Shown here in pieces: positions 7,403 through 15,946 of a DNA stretch of 64,000 bases (positions are counted from its first letter, which is position 1; each line of letters begins with the position of its first letter). The stretch covers positions 248,001 to 312,000 of the forward strand of contig NZ_FNHN01000007.1 in NCBI RefSeq assembly GCF_900103525.1. Reading direction: 5' to 3'. The notes beneath the pieces were generated by a model, which was given only the letters and a program-made list of their open reading frames with translations, was not told where the DNA came from and did no database searches. Source of the stretch: Bacillus sp. OK048. GTDB lineage: Bacteria > Bacillota > Bacilli > Bacillales > Cytobacillaceae. A program made the translations under genes and the position numbers.

Positions 7403-9040
7403 TTAGTCCTCTATGAGTTTGCTCCGCCTGCATTCTTCGTGGAAGGCGCGGAGTCGTTTGGTTTTGTCCATTAGGTTGTCGAGGAAGTATTGCCAGTCGT
7501 CGACGCGTTTGGTTTTTTTGTAAAGTGTCCGCAGTTTTTTTAAATGGCGGACGGCTGTTTTGTAACTGGAACGGTTTTTTTGGTTGATTTCGTTCAACGC
7601 GGATTGGTGCAGCATTCCAAGCAGGACTTCAGGTTTTTCCTTTTCGACCACCTTAACGCGATCCTTTGGCAAGTCGTAAAAACTCCAGCCCATGAACGCC
7701 TGCAGGTCACCCCATTTATCATACTGACACCGTTCAAACAGCATTAATTCATAATCCGTATAACTGTATGGTAAAGTCGCCAATAATGTCCGTTCGTACA
7801 AATCCACCTTGCCATTTTCCGAAATATAAGGACGGATGGCTTTGAGTGCCGAGCGGGTAAAGGCCGCGCAAGAATGATAGGTGCGCAAAAATTCCAAATA
7901 GCCCTTGAGTTTGGATGAAAACAGCTCGATGAATGGCCCCACTCGTTTCCAAGCTTTCGTCAGTGACAATAAATCAATCCAATGGAGCATATAAGGAGTA
8001 ATCACGTTATCATCGATTTTACCAATCAAATCTAATGCAAGTTCATCCTTTTGCTGCAAAATACTAATATGAACCCCAGCAACCATCAAAGGATTTAGGT
8101 TCTCCCACTCCTGCGCGGCCTTCATCCGTTCGTGAATCCTTTCGATCTCCTGCTCACGCCATTCCTTCTTCTTAAAAAGGTTGGTCCAGAGAAGACGGTA
8201 AAGATAAATCCGCTCCTGCTCGAGTCCCGAAGACACTGTCAGCAGCTCGAATACATCGTCCTTTAAGTGTAAAATAAACTCGTCGAAGTCAAATGGCAGG
8301 GATTGGACGCCAATTTTAAAAACGAGCTCATCCGCATCCTCAATTAAATTATGGAAAACTGAGAGATAGGCACGCCGTACCGCGTCCTCTGCAAACTGTG
8401 ATTTCTCCGTCAAGACAGCAAGTTTTTTAAACGACACAATAATTCCGACTACCTCATACAGCAGGCGCCATTCTTGTTCGACGGGAGCGCTCGCCTTAAT
8501 GCGCCGATTGTAAATGTTAAAAAGCTCGGCAATGATAAAAGGGCTTGAATACTTTTTCGAGTTTAGAATCGTATCAAAACTCACTTCAAACGATTCAACC
8601 CAGCGCCGATAATCAGGCTTCAACACACCATTCGCCTTGATTAAATCCTTCGCCTTCTGAAGGCCCCAGCTCGCGATATCACTTTTCTCCTTCATCGGTT
8701 CCCGCCACTCGGTCACCCAATCGGCGACACTGCCAACTCGAGAATAAGCCGCAAAAAACACAGCCATCTGATGGCGGCACAGTCCCTCGTGCGGGCACGT
8801 ACATTGACTAGAAGCCAAAAGGGAAAAATTGAGCTTAACATGGCATGGTGTCACATCCTGAACCATTGCCGTAATTTGGGCATTCCATATTTGTACTTGC
8901 TTCACCAAACCTTGCCGGTACAGCATTAAGCCCTTTTGAACGAGTTTTACATCATCGGCAACATGTGGGTGCAGTAAATCCTTAATCTCCTCTGAGAGAA
9001 GTTCAATCCGTTCATTAGCAGTCGTCGACTCCAACGCCAC
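7403..9040 (-). CDS. SWIM zinc-finger domain protein
   Basis: A 545-residue protein with an N-terminal SWIM zinc finger at about residues 74-92, visible as CTCPHEGLCRHQ (CxC...CxH zinc ligands). The rest is helical, without transmembrane segments or a known catalytic motif. SWIM proteins of this size are regularly encoded just upstream of a SNF2 helicase in Bacillales, as here (about 250 bp apart, same strand), and are thought to act with it on DNA or protein partners. The start is GTG at 9040 with AAAGGGGG close upstream; a TTG at 9034 in frame has better spacing and is an alternative. Confidence 0.85.
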   Translation of the reverse strand: MALESTTANERIELLSEEIKDLLHPHVADDVKLVQKGLMLYRQGLVKQVQIWNAQITAMVQDVTPCHVKLNFSLLASSQCTCPHEGLCRHQMAVFFAAYSRVGSVADWVTEWREPMKEKSDIASWGLQKAKDLIKANGVLKPDYRRWVESFEVSFDTILNSKKYSSPFIIAELFNIYNRRIKASAPVEQEWRLLYEVVGIIVSFKKLAVLTEKSQFAEDAVRRAYLSVFHNLIEDADELVFKIGVQSLPFDFDEFILHLKDDVFELLTVSSGLEQERIYLYRLLWTNLFKKKEWREQEIERIHERMKAAQEWENLNPLMVAGVHISILQQKDELALDLIGKIDDNVITPYMLHWIDLLSLTKAWKRVGPFIELFSSKLKGYLEFLRTYHSCAAFTRSALKAIRPYISENGKVDLYERTLLATLPYSYTDYELMLFERCQYDKWGDLQAFMGWSFYDLPKDRVKVVEKEKPEVLLGMLHQSALNEINQKNRSSYKTAVRHLKKLRTLYKKTKRVDDWQYFLDNLMDKTKRLRAFHEECRRSKLIED

Positions 9041-9128
9041 GACCCCCTTTATTCAAAAAATCCATATTCCTATATTATACCCAAAAAAAGGGCGTTCGAG
9101 GAGAATTCATTCTTATTCTAAAAAAAAC

Positions 9129-9161
9129 AAAAAAAGTCCAGGCATCATGTTAACGCCTGAA
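9129..9161 (-). terminator. Terminator of the small minus-strand genes
   Basis: On the minus strand CAGGC and GCCTG pair around an 11-nt loop, followed by GACTTTTTTT. It sits directly after the stop codon of the 48-residue ORF, which supports that ORF being transcribed. Confidence 0.6.
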
Positions 9162-9162
9162 C

Positions 9163-9309
9163 TCAAGAATTTTCCTCGGAGGTAGTAGCTGCAGTAGGAT
9201 TCTGAACTAGCTGGTGGGAGACAAGTTCAAACAAGTGGGTAAGATAATTAGTAAGCTCAAAGCCTTCATCATTAGTAAAATGTGATAATAGCAATTTATT
9301 TTCGTCCAT
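9163..9309 (-). CDS. Small hypothetical protein, 48 aa
   Basis: A short ORF with ATG at 9309 preceded by AAGGGGGA 7 nt upstream and followed by a terminator. The product is acidic and amphipathic (MDENKLLLSHFTNDEGF..., helical FELVSHQLV, Thr/Ser/Glu tail). No signal peptide or known family is recognised. It is the last of three tiny minus-strand ORFs (45, 42 and 48 codons) between the SWIM gene and the TetR gene, possibly one transcript. Confidence 0.6.
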   Translation of the reverse strand: MDENKLLLSHFTNDEGFELTNYLTHLFELVSHQLVQNPTAATTSEENS

Positions 9310-9381
9310 TCAGTCATTCCCCCTTAAATTTCCTTCCTATCATCTTTATTCCCAATCTATCATTCTCTTATACATCCAATT

Positions 9382-9510
9382 TTATAAGTAACAGAAAATT
9401 AAGGCCGCTTGATTCTCTTTCCAACGCACGTAATCTTCTTCTGTATTTGCCTGCGACTCTACTATTTGACGTTGCAGTTGAATCGGACCGCATTTAAAAT
9501 GTGTCTTCAC
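9382..9510 (-). CDS. Possible small protein, 42 aa
   Basis: A 42-codon ORF with protein-like composition: a charged helix (QLQRQIVESQ...EEDYVRWKENQ) ending ALIFCYL. The putative GTG start at 9510 overlaps the AGGGAGGTGA ribosome-site-like sequence, so the true start is unclear; an in-frame TTG lies a few codons upstream. It is listed because it lies between two better supported small ORFs on the same strand. Confidence 0.35.
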   Translation of the reverse strand: MKTHFKCGPIQLQRQIVESQANTEEDYVRWKENQAALIFCYL

Positions 9511-9601
9511 CTCCCTGTCCAAAAGTCACTTACAAATGGGTGAAGATGGCACGGCATAAACGCAAAAACCAGCCCCAGCAGGTGCCAGGACTGAATGATT
9601 A

Positions 9602-9739
9602 TTATAATTCGATTGAGGCTTTCGTCTCTTCAGTAACCTCCGGATCATGTGTCTCCCCATCAGGAGCGAAACGGTCCAACCCCCCGGTAGCACAAAACAA
9701 AACAAGCGCAATGAACAACGCAATCAAAACTTTTTTCAT
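9602..9739 (-). CDS. Small exported peptide, 45 aa
   Basis: ATG at 9739 follows TTGGGGGAG with good spacing. The product starts MKKVLIALFIALVLFCATGG: two Lys then a 14-residue hydrophobic core, a signal peptide or lipoprotein-like leader (the Cys lacks a clean lipobox), followed by a 25-residue acidic hydrophilic tail (DGETHDPEVTEETKASIEL). The size and layout recall Phr-type pro-peptides or small secreted factors, but no Rap gene is next to it. Function unknown. Confidence 0.6.
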   Translation of the reverse strand: MKKVLIALFIALVLFCATGGLDRFAPDGETHDPEVTEETKASIEL

Positions 9740-9894
9740 CGAAATGCTCCCCCAATTATTTCCTTTTATCTCTACTCATTTAGACGTAACTAGGCGGTAA
9801 AATGTTCCACAAAAGAATTAGACAAAATCTGCAGATCAATCGAGTTAGTGATTGCTATTCTAAAATCAATATGGTATAGTACTTTTTGTGAAAA

Positions 9895-9917
9895 TGACCA
9901 ATTTGGTTTTTTAGTCA
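9895..9917. promoter_or_regulatory. TetR operator 1 (autoregulatory)
   Basis: A 23-bp imperfect dyad, TGACCA-N11-TTAGTCA in outline, 26 bp before the TetR start codon. The same 23-bp layout recurs twice in front of the YhgE-like gene. Confidence 0.75.
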
Positions 9918-9942
9918 TTTTTTTAAAAGTGAGGTGAAGAAG

Positions 9943-10518
9943 ATGGCAATGATTGATCGGAAGAGGTTAATTCTTGAAGCAGCAGCCAAGTCATTCTCTT
10001 TGTATGGTTATAAAGCAACGACGATGGATCAGGTTGCGAAGTTAGCCGGTGTGGGAAAGGGGACGATTTATACCTTTTTCAAAACGAAGGAAGAATTATT
10101 TGATGAGATCATTAATTCGCTGATTGCTGATATTCGAACGGAAGTGGAAGGCGCCATGGACGATTCCGCCGCGATTCTTGAAAATGTGAACAGAGTGTTA
10201 GTTCAGGTCCATGAGTTTCGCAAATCCCATCAGCTGACGATAAAATTGATTCAGGAAGAACGGGATATGGGGACGCAAACCGTTGTCGAAGCGATGCAAA
10301 GGGTCGAGCAATCGATCATCCAGTACATGAAAGTGATTATCCAAGAAGCAATCGACAAGGGTGAAATCAAAGCTTGCGATCCAGAAATCACGGCTTTTGT
10401 GATGCTCAAAATGTATTTTTCATTAGTGAATGACTGGCAAAGGAACCACCCGCCATTGGAGAAAGAGGAAATCACCAAGCTGTTTGAACTTTACTTGCTA
10501 AAAGGCTTGTTAACCTAA
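9943..10518 (+). CDS. TetR/AcrR-family regulator (YhgD-like)
   Basis: A 191-residue TetR repressor. The N-terminal HTH occupies residues 5-52 (ILEAAAKSFSLYGYKATTMDQVA, then AGVGKGTIYTFFKTKEELF) and an all-helical ligand/dimer domain follows. The ATG at 9943 is preceded by GAGGTGA; an in-frame GTG at 9934 lies inside that ribosome site and is not used here. It lies 120 bp upstream of and co-oriented with a YhgE/Pip membrane protein gene, the arrangement of yhgD-yhgE in Bacillus. A 23-bp dyad occurs once before this gene and twice before yhgE, so self-repression and repression of the transporter-like gene are inferred. Confidence 0.92.
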   Translation: MAMIDRKRLILEAAAKSFSLYGYKATTMDQVAKLAGVGKGTIYTFFKTKEELFDEIINSLIADIRTEVEGAMDDSAAILENVNRVLVQVHEFRKSHQLTIKLIQEERDMGTQTVVEAMQRVEQSIIQYMKVIIQEAIDKGEIKACDPEITAFVMLKMYFSLVNDWQRNHPPLEKEEITKLFELYLLKGLLT

Positions 10519-10544
10519 ATAAGTCTTTTATTTTTCCATAAAAA

Positions 10545-10567
10545 TGACCATTTGAACAAAACGGTCA
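10545..10567. promoter_or_regulatory. TetR operator 2
   Basis: A 23-bp dyad TGACCA-N11-CGGTCA in the gap between the TetR and YhgE-like genes. Its half-sites match those of operators 1 and 3. Confidence 0.75.
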
Positions 10568-10601
10568 AAATTACTAGATTGGGAATTTTTTTCGAAAAAA
10601 T

Positions 10602-10624
10602 TGACCAAGTGAATAAATTAGTCA
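10602..10624. promoter_or_regulatory. TetR operator 3
   Basis: A third 23-bp dyad TGACCA-N11-TTAGTCA, ending 15 bp before the start codon and overlapping the ribosome binding site area of the YhgE-like gene, a position suited to repression. Confidence 0.75.
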
Positions 10625-10638
10625 GGAGGAATGACACT

Positions 10639-12798
10639 ATGAAAAGATCTTCATTTAAAGCAGAGTTAAAATCTATCCTTTCCAATCGCAAGGTTTTGAT
10701 TCCCATCATCGCCATAATGTTTATTCCGGTGCTGTATGCAGGGATGTTTTTGTGGGCGTTTTGGGATCCATATAAGTATTTGGGCGATCTGCCGGTGGCG
10801 ATTGTGAACGAGGATGAGGGGGCGGCGCTTAATGGTGAGCAGCTCCAGATTGGCGAGGACCTAGTCAAAAATTTAAAGAAAAGTAACACGTTTGCTTTTG
10901 ATATTGTTGATAAAAAGCAGGGCTATCAAGGCTTGGAGGATCAAAAGTATTATATCCTAGTGGAAATTCCAAGTAATTTTTCAAAAAATGCCACCACCTT
11001 ACTTGACGATCAGCCTCAGAAGCTCGAAATCAACTACGTGCCAAATGAAGGAGCCAACTTCTTATCGGCGCAAATCGGGGAAACCGCGATGAAGGAGATC
11101 AAAGCGGAGATTTCCAAACAAATTGTCACCACCTATTCTGAAAGTATTTTTGAAAAAGTATCCGAAATGGCTGGCGGCCTAGAAAAAGCCAGCGATGGAG
11201 CCAAGCAACTGAACGATGGCAGTATAAAACTGAGCGAAGGTGCCAGCCAAATCAAAGAAAACCTCGCAGTCCTAGCGAGCAAATCCATTGAATTCAATGA
11301 TGGTGTGCATAGTGCAGCCAAAGGTTCCGATGAACTGGCAAAAGGGTCAACGGCCATCAATCAGGGGTTAGCGGAAATTGACGGAAAGCTTCCGCAGTTG
11401 GTGACAGGCACCGCAAAAGCGCAAGCTGGGGCGGAGCAAATGAAAGAGCAATTACCGGCTGGAATCGCAGCGGGGATTAGCAGTCAATTAACCGGAAGCA
11501 CTGAAAAATTAAACGCCGGTATCAATCAATTCGAGTCACAGCTGGGTGCAGGATTATCAACACAGATTGCCGATCAGATGATCGCGCAGCAAACCGCGAA
11601 AATGCAGGAGCTCGCTGCAGCCTTGGTCGCGAACGGTATACCGGCTGAAACTGTCCAAGCAATAATGGCGCAGCAAGCCGCGCCAAGCAAGGCGGAGGTT
11701 GAGCAGCAGGTGGCACAAGCGATAAACCCAGGATTACATCAGGGCTTCACACAATTTAAATCCCAGGTGAATGGACAATTACTTGGGGCGGCTACAGGGT
11801 TAGAAGAGCAATTGAAAAAACAAACCGATCCGGTATTTGACCAATTAATTGGCGGAATCGGTGAAATTAATGCCAATCAGGCAAAATTACAATCAGGAAT
11901 TCACCAGCTCTACGAAGGGTCATCAGCATTAAATGCCGGTGCCAATCAACTGACAACGGGGATGGGACAACTATCTGACGGTGCCGATAAAATTGCCGAT
12001 GGCACTGAAAAGCTCGCCGAGGGTTCTTCTGAATTACAAGCAGGCACAGAACAAGTGCAGAATGGAACCTCGGAATTAAGTGAGAAGCTGGCTGCTGGGG
12101 CAGATGCGGCATCTAGTGTAAAAGCGGACGATGACACGTTTGATATGATGGGCGAACCCGTGAAGGTTGATAAAAATGAGATTAATACGGTACCAAACTA
12201 CGGTACCGGCTTCGCACCATATTTCATCTCACTGGGACTATTTGTCGGTGCACTGATCATCTCAATCGTGTTTGCAATGAGGGAACCAGCCGTCCAACCA
12301 GCTTCGGCAGCACAATGGTTTTTCGGTAAATTAGGTGTCATCACCATCATCGGAGTGGTTCAAGCCTTGTTGGTTGATTTTGTGCTACTAGTCGGTTTGG
12401 GGATTGAGGTGCAGAGTTTACCATTATTTATGGTGACATCGATCATTACAAGCATGGTGTTCGTAACATTGATCCAAATGCTCGTCACCACAATGGCGGA
12501 TGTCGGTCGCTTTATCGCGATTCTCATCTTGATCATGCAATTAACCACAAGCGCGGGTACCTTCCCACTTGTGTTAATTCCAGAGGCGCTGCAGCCATTC
12601 AACGCGGTCTTCCCAATGACGTACACCGTCCAAGCGTTCAAGGCAGTGATCTCAAGCGGCGACTTCGGGTACATGTGGCAAAACAACGCCATCTTGCTCG
12701 CCTACATGGCTGGGTTCATGGTCGTGACCTTCGCCTACATGATCATTCGTTTCAAACGTAAACAAGTCAGTGTGACAATGATCGAGCAAGCTGCATAA
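10639..12798 (+). CDS. yhgE: YhgE/Pip-family membrane protein (ABC-2-like)
   Basis: A 719-residue membrane protein. One N-terminal transmembrane helix (about residues 17-40, IPIIAIMFIPVLYAGMFLW) is followed by a 480-residue extracellular part rich in the YhgE/Pip heptad-like repeats (GAxQLxDGxxxLxxG, e.g. LSEGASQI, LNAGANQLTTG, IADGTEKLAEGSSEL). About six helices at the C-terminus resemble ABC-2 permeases. The start ATG at 10639 follows AGGAGGAATGACACT. The family includes phage infection protein Pip and type VII secretion or lipid-export-linked proteins; the substrate here is unknown. Two TetR-type operators precede it. One dispersed GGTGACAGGCACC 13-mer lies in frame at 11400-11412. Confidence 0.9.
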   Translation: MKRSSFKAELKSILSNRKVLIPIIAIMFIPVLYAGMFLWAFWDPYKYLGDLPVAIVNEDEGAALNGEQLQIGEDLVKNLKKSNTFAFDIVDKKQGYQGLEDQKYYILVEIPSNFSKNATTLLDDQPQKLEINYVPNEGANFLSAQIGETAMKEIKAEISKQIVTTYSESIFEKVSEMAGGLEKASDGAKQLNDGSIKLSEGASQIKENLAVLASKSIEFNDGVHSAAKGSDELAKGSTAINQGLAEIDGKLPQLVTGTAKAQAGAEQMKEQLPAGIAAGISSQLTGSTEKLNAGINQFESQLGAGLSTQIADQMIAQQTAKMQELAAALVANGIPAETVQAIMAQQAAPSKAEVEQQVAQAINPGLHQGFTQFKSQVNGQLLGAATGLEEQLKKQTDPVFDQLIGGIGEINANQAKLQSGIHQLYEGSSALNAGANQLTTGMGQLSDGADKIADGTEKLAEGSSELQAGTEQVQNGTSELSEKLAAGADAASSVKADDDTFDMMGEPVKVDKNEINTVPNYGTGFAPYFISLGLFVGALIISIVFAMREPAVQPASAAQWFFGKLGVITIIGVVQALLVDFVLLVGLGIEVQSLPLFMVTSIITSMVFVTLIQMLVTTMADVGRFIAILILIMQLTTSAGTFPLVLIPEALQPFNAVFPMTYTVQAFKAVISSGDFGYMWQNNAILLAYMAGFMVVTFAYMIIRFKRKQVSVTMIEQAA

Positions 12799-12808
12799 AA
12801 TTAAGGAA

Positions 12809-12847
12809 ACACCGAGTTCGCGGAAGGAGCGAATTTGGTGTTTTTTT
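12809..12847 (+). terminator. Rho-independent terminator
   Basis: ACACCGAGTTCGC pairs with GCGAATTTGGTGT (one mismatch region) and is followed by TTTTTTT, 10 bp after the YhgE-like stop codon. Confidence 0.85.
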
Positions 12848-12880
12848 GTGTGGCGGGGGCTGATGTGTCGATTATTTGTT

Positions 12881-13860
12881 TACCTGCCAAATGGATCTCT
12901 TCACCTGCCAATTCTGAACTCTTACCTGCCAAAATCTCATTTAACCTGCCAAATGCATTTGTTTATCTGCCTAATTAATTCCCCCACCACGCTGAACGCT
13001 GAAAAAGCCAGGGCTCGGCCTGGCTAAGGTATTTTTATTTCCTATATATAGGAATTCGGCTGCGGATTTCGCGTAATTCCATAGCAGCAGATGCTTTTTT
13101 AAGCTAAAAAAAATCTTACCTGCCAAAATGATCTGTCAACCTGCCAAAACGGACCGCTTACCTGCCAAAATCTCATTTAACCTGCCAAATGCATTTGTTT
13201 ATCTGCCTAATCAATTCCGCAGCCACGCTGAACGCTGAAAAAGCCAGGGCTCGGCCTGGCTAAGGTATTTTTATTTCCTATATATAGGAATTCGGCTGCG
13301 GATTTCGCGTAATTCCATAGCAGCAGATGCTTTTTTAAGCTAAAAAAAATCTTACCTGCCAAAATGATCTGTCAACCTGCCAAAACGGACCGCTTACCTG
13401 CCAAAATCTCATTTAACCTGCCAAATGCATTTGTTTATCTGCCTAATCAATTCCGCAGCCAAACTGAAAGCTGAAAAAGCCAGGCATCTGCCTGACTAAG
13501 GCAATTGTATTTCTTATATATGGAAATTTCGCTCAGGACTTTGCATAAACCTTGGACCCAGGTCGCTTTTTTTGCTACCTTTTTAGATAAAAAATTTCTT
13601 ACCTGCCAAACAGGTTCCCTCACCTGCCGATTTTGTGCTCTTACCTGCCAAAACCCTCTTTCACCTGCCAATCCCCTTTGTTTATCTGCCTAATCAATTC
13701 CGCAGCCAAACTGAAAGCTGAAAAAGTCAGGCAGATGCCTGACCGTATGTACAAACCAAAAGATTTATGTGCAACTTTCCGGGTTTATGTGCCAAACCAA
13801 TTCACCCACCGCCAAACAGCTTAAAAGCCTGGCGAACGCCAGGTCCAGGTCATTGTCATT
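12881..13860. repeat. Modular repeat cluster with 21-bp ACCTGCCAAA iterons (4 units plus variant)
   Basis: Four units start at 12881, 13117, 13353 and 13600 (236, 236 and 247 bp apart). Each begins with four ACCTGCCAA words spaced 20-21 bp apart and an ATCTGCCTAATCAATTC end word. Then comes CTGAAAAAGCCAGG, a GC-rich hairpin (a T-tailed hairpin on the minus strand), a CCTATATATAGG palindrome-like word and a T-rich end. The second and third units are nearly identical. The tail (13741-13800) has a variant iteron, TATGTnCAAA, 20 bp apart. No gene is supported inside. Confidence 0.9.
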
Positions 13861-13866
13861 GAATCC

Positions 13867-14547
13867 CTACCTTACCCCCACCTCAAACTTTTTCAACAAA
13901 AACACGATAACCCAAAGCAACCCGCCAGTTAGCAGCGACGCCCACCAAGAAAAGGCGAAGGCAGGACCGAAGTCTGGTATAAACATTGTTAATGCGATGA
14001 CGAGCCCCATGGAGACTGCTGCGAAGACCCCCACCTTAACCATAATTTTCTTTTCATTTGCCTGTTCATTAAACAAGCTTTGTTTGATGACCCTAAAAAT
14101 ATACCAAACGCCAAATGCAACCGATCCTAAAATAACTGCAAATGTCACTAGAGTTGGGAACACATAAACGCTAGAATCCACATCCTTAAATTGTGAGATA
14201 ACGAGAATTACCACTCCCCGAATCATTAACATCCAACTTACCAGATTAAGAACAATCCCCATTATAAAAGGAATAACCTCCCGTTTTTGTTCCTTCGGTA
14301 AATTCTCAATGATTTCATCCGCATAGCCTTTAGGGTCAGCACCGAAAATATCCCTCGCCGACTTACCTTCGATTTGACCATCAAGGAGATGATCGAGCAT
14401 TTCCATCAACACTTCCTCGGATTGTTGTTCGGACAGAGTTAATTGCAGACGGATGTAGATGAGCATGTCACCATAGTATTTTTCGTTTTCTGGTGTGAGC
14501 TGTTCTCGTTTGCGGTTATTCTCCTCAATTAATTGTTTAGCCTTCAT
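13867..14547 (-). CDS. DUF1129/DUF1700-like membrane protein paired with PadR
   Basis: A 226-residue protein. Residues 1-85 are a helical soluble HAAS-like domain (QLIEENNRKREQLTPENEKYY..., ending SARDIFGADPKGYADEI). About four transmembrane helices follow, starting near residue 92 (FIMGIVLNLVSWMLMI). The start overlaps the stop of the PadR gene by 4 nt (ATGA), so the two are translationally coupled. Such proteins are standard partners of PadR regulators in Bacillales and are thought to act in membrane or envelope homeostasis. The function is not proven. Confidence 0.85.
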   Translation of the reverse strand: MKAKQLIEENNRKREQLTPENEKYYGDMLIYIRLQLTLSEQQSEEVLMEMLDHLLDGQIEGKSARDIFGADPKGYADEIIENLPKEQKREVIPFIMGIVLNLVSWMLMIRGVVILVISQFKDVDSSVYVFPTLVTFAVILGSVAFGVWYIFRVIKQSLFNEQANEKKIMVKVGVFAAVSMGLVIALTMFIPDFGPAFAFSWWASLLTGGLLWVIVFLLKKFEVGVR

Positions 14548-14876
14548 AGTAAATCTCTCCCCTTAAATAAAGAATGAACTGGTTCAACAATCTGTTTCCA
14601 CTCTGAAGCAATCATATCGAGTGCCTCTTTGCCTTCATTTGTTAAAAAATAATACTTTCGATTTGGACCAGACTCGGATGGCCGCATTTCTCCCCGGATA
14701 AGGCCGTTTTTCTGTAAGCGAAGCAACACGGGATAAATCGTCCCCTCGCTAACATCACTTAATCCGTATTCTTGAAGCTTCTTAGATAACTCATAGCCAT
14801 AAACAGGTTCTTTTTCAATAACAGCTAAGACGCAACCATCCAAAATTCCCTTTAATAATTGGCTTCTTAAGGACAT
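14544..14876 (-). CDS. PadR-family transcriptional regulator
   Basis: A 110-residue winged-helix protein of the short PadR-s2 type. It has GILDGCVLAVIEKEPVYGYEL at the start, the GTIYPVLLRLQKNGLI wing/recognition region, GPNRKYYFLTNEGKEAL, and a C-terminal dimer helix. AAAAGGAG precedes the ATG with good spacing. It is the first gene of a two-gene operon with the DUF1129-like membrane protein. Three equal dyads lie 42-134 bp upstream, so autoregulation is inferred. Confidence 0.92.
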   Translation of the reverse strand: MSLRSQLLKGILDGCVLAVIEKEPVYGYELSKKLQEYGLSDVSEGTIYPVLLRLQKNGLIRGEMRPSESGPNRKYYFLTNEGKEALDMIASEWKQIVEPVHSLFKGRDLL

Positions 14877-14917
14877 GGTATAGCTCCTTTTCCTTATTTA
14901 ATACGGAACAACAAGGA

Positions 14918-15010
14918 CTACATTGTTAAACAAGATAGTTGATGAAAAAATTACTACTTTGCTAAACAAGGTAGCTAATAAAAAAACAACTACTTTGTTA
15001 TACATAGTAG
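14918..15010. promoter_or_regulatory. Three PadR-type operators at 36-bp intervals
   Basis: 21-bp dyads CTAC(A/T)TTG(C/T)TA(A/T)ACA(A/T)(A/G)(A/G)TAG at 14918-14938, 14954-14974 and 14990-15010, each starting 36 bp after the previous one. Each is a near-palindrome with CTAC/GTAG arms. They lie upstream of the PadR operon on its promoter side. Confidence 0.8.
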
Positions 15011-15187
15011 CTGTTTTTATTTTATCCTTTTTGTTCCATCATTGTCAATACACGGTTTAAAGGTTATTCACTAAAATGCTTTGCTTTCCTGCAAAAAAAG
15101 CCTGACTTCCAAAAGTCAGTCTAGGTGACGCCAGGTGCTTCCTCGCGTCTATTTATAGTATTCGTGTTTAGTGACAGTAGTTACTCT

Positions 15188-15261
15188 ACCAGGGAGACGG
15201 TTCTCACGGCTCCATCACGGAAAAATTAGGCAAAAAAAGCCATCAGAGCCGTCTCTCTGGT
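15188..15261. repeat. Long-stem dispersed palindrome
   Basis: ACCAGGGAGACGGTTCT at the left pairs with AGAGCCGTCTCTCTGGT at the right, enclosing AAAAAAGCCATC. A shorter relative is at 18299-18340. It also abuts the stop codon of the minus-strand membrane protein and may act as its terminator. Confidence 0.75.
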
Positions 15262-15262
15262 C

Positions 15263-15679
15263 CTATTCATCTGGACGTAAAGGGGTTGCATATACGTTAA
15301 TAAATACGATGTAAACCGGAAACAGAATGCTTGACCCAAAAATTAAAAGACTAAATCTCGGAAAAAGTGTTACTCCTGAACTAAAAGGAACGAAGACAGT
15401 GAAAAGAGAGAGAAAAAGGATAAAGTAGGGTACCCACAAAGCCAGTGACCAATAGCTGTTTTTTCTACCTACCATCCATTTTTTTGTTAAGCTAATGAAG
15501 ATAATGGTTGCAAGTAGAAGCCCCAAAACATTAATAACAGCAACTACTATGTAAACATGATCCCATTCCCAGCCAGTTAAACTACTAATACGAGATACAT
15601 TCATAATGAGTTCGATTGCTATAAACAACGCTAAAGCGTATAAAGCACTAATGGTATTTAACTTTATAAAAAATTTCAT
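15263..15679 (-). CDS. Hypothetical four-helix membrane protein
   Basis: 138 residues with four predicted transmembrane helices (about residues 9-30, 43-65, 78-98, 106-128) and few charged loops. No family is recognised. Two ATGs occur in tandem; the second (15679) has GGAGG at 6 nt and is preferred, the first at 15682 being too close. Monocistronic. It ends in a long-stem palindrome. Confidence 0.65.
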   Translation of the reverse strand: MKFFIKLNTISALYALALFIAIELIMNVSRISSLTGWEWDHVYIVVAVINVLGLLLATIIFISLTKKWMVGRKNSYWSLALWVPYFILFLSLFTVFVPFSSGVTLFPRFSLLIFGSSILFPVYIVFINVYATPLRPDE

Positions 15680-15946
15680 CATAAACCTCCGTGATTAAGA
15701 GACAGCGTCGTCATCCATTATACTACTTCTTAAAGAATTTTTGCCATTTTAGCAACATGGAAAAAAGACAAACCTCTAATCGCTGTTTGTTCCATAGCCG
15801 ATACTTTACATTGCATACACTTTGCCTCAGCAGCTGTCTTTTTCTCCTTTACTTGATGTAGAATCGTATAAATTCTGAATAATAATCTGCTATAATGTAA
15901 AAAAAGGGAATTATCTGAAATTATTTGAATGTTCATGGGTGATCGG

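Noticed and set aside
12881..13700. CRISPR-like array (short word with regular spacers)
   Set aside because: The repeated word is only 8-10 bp with 11-13-bp spacers, units recur with the same spacers, and no cas genes are present.
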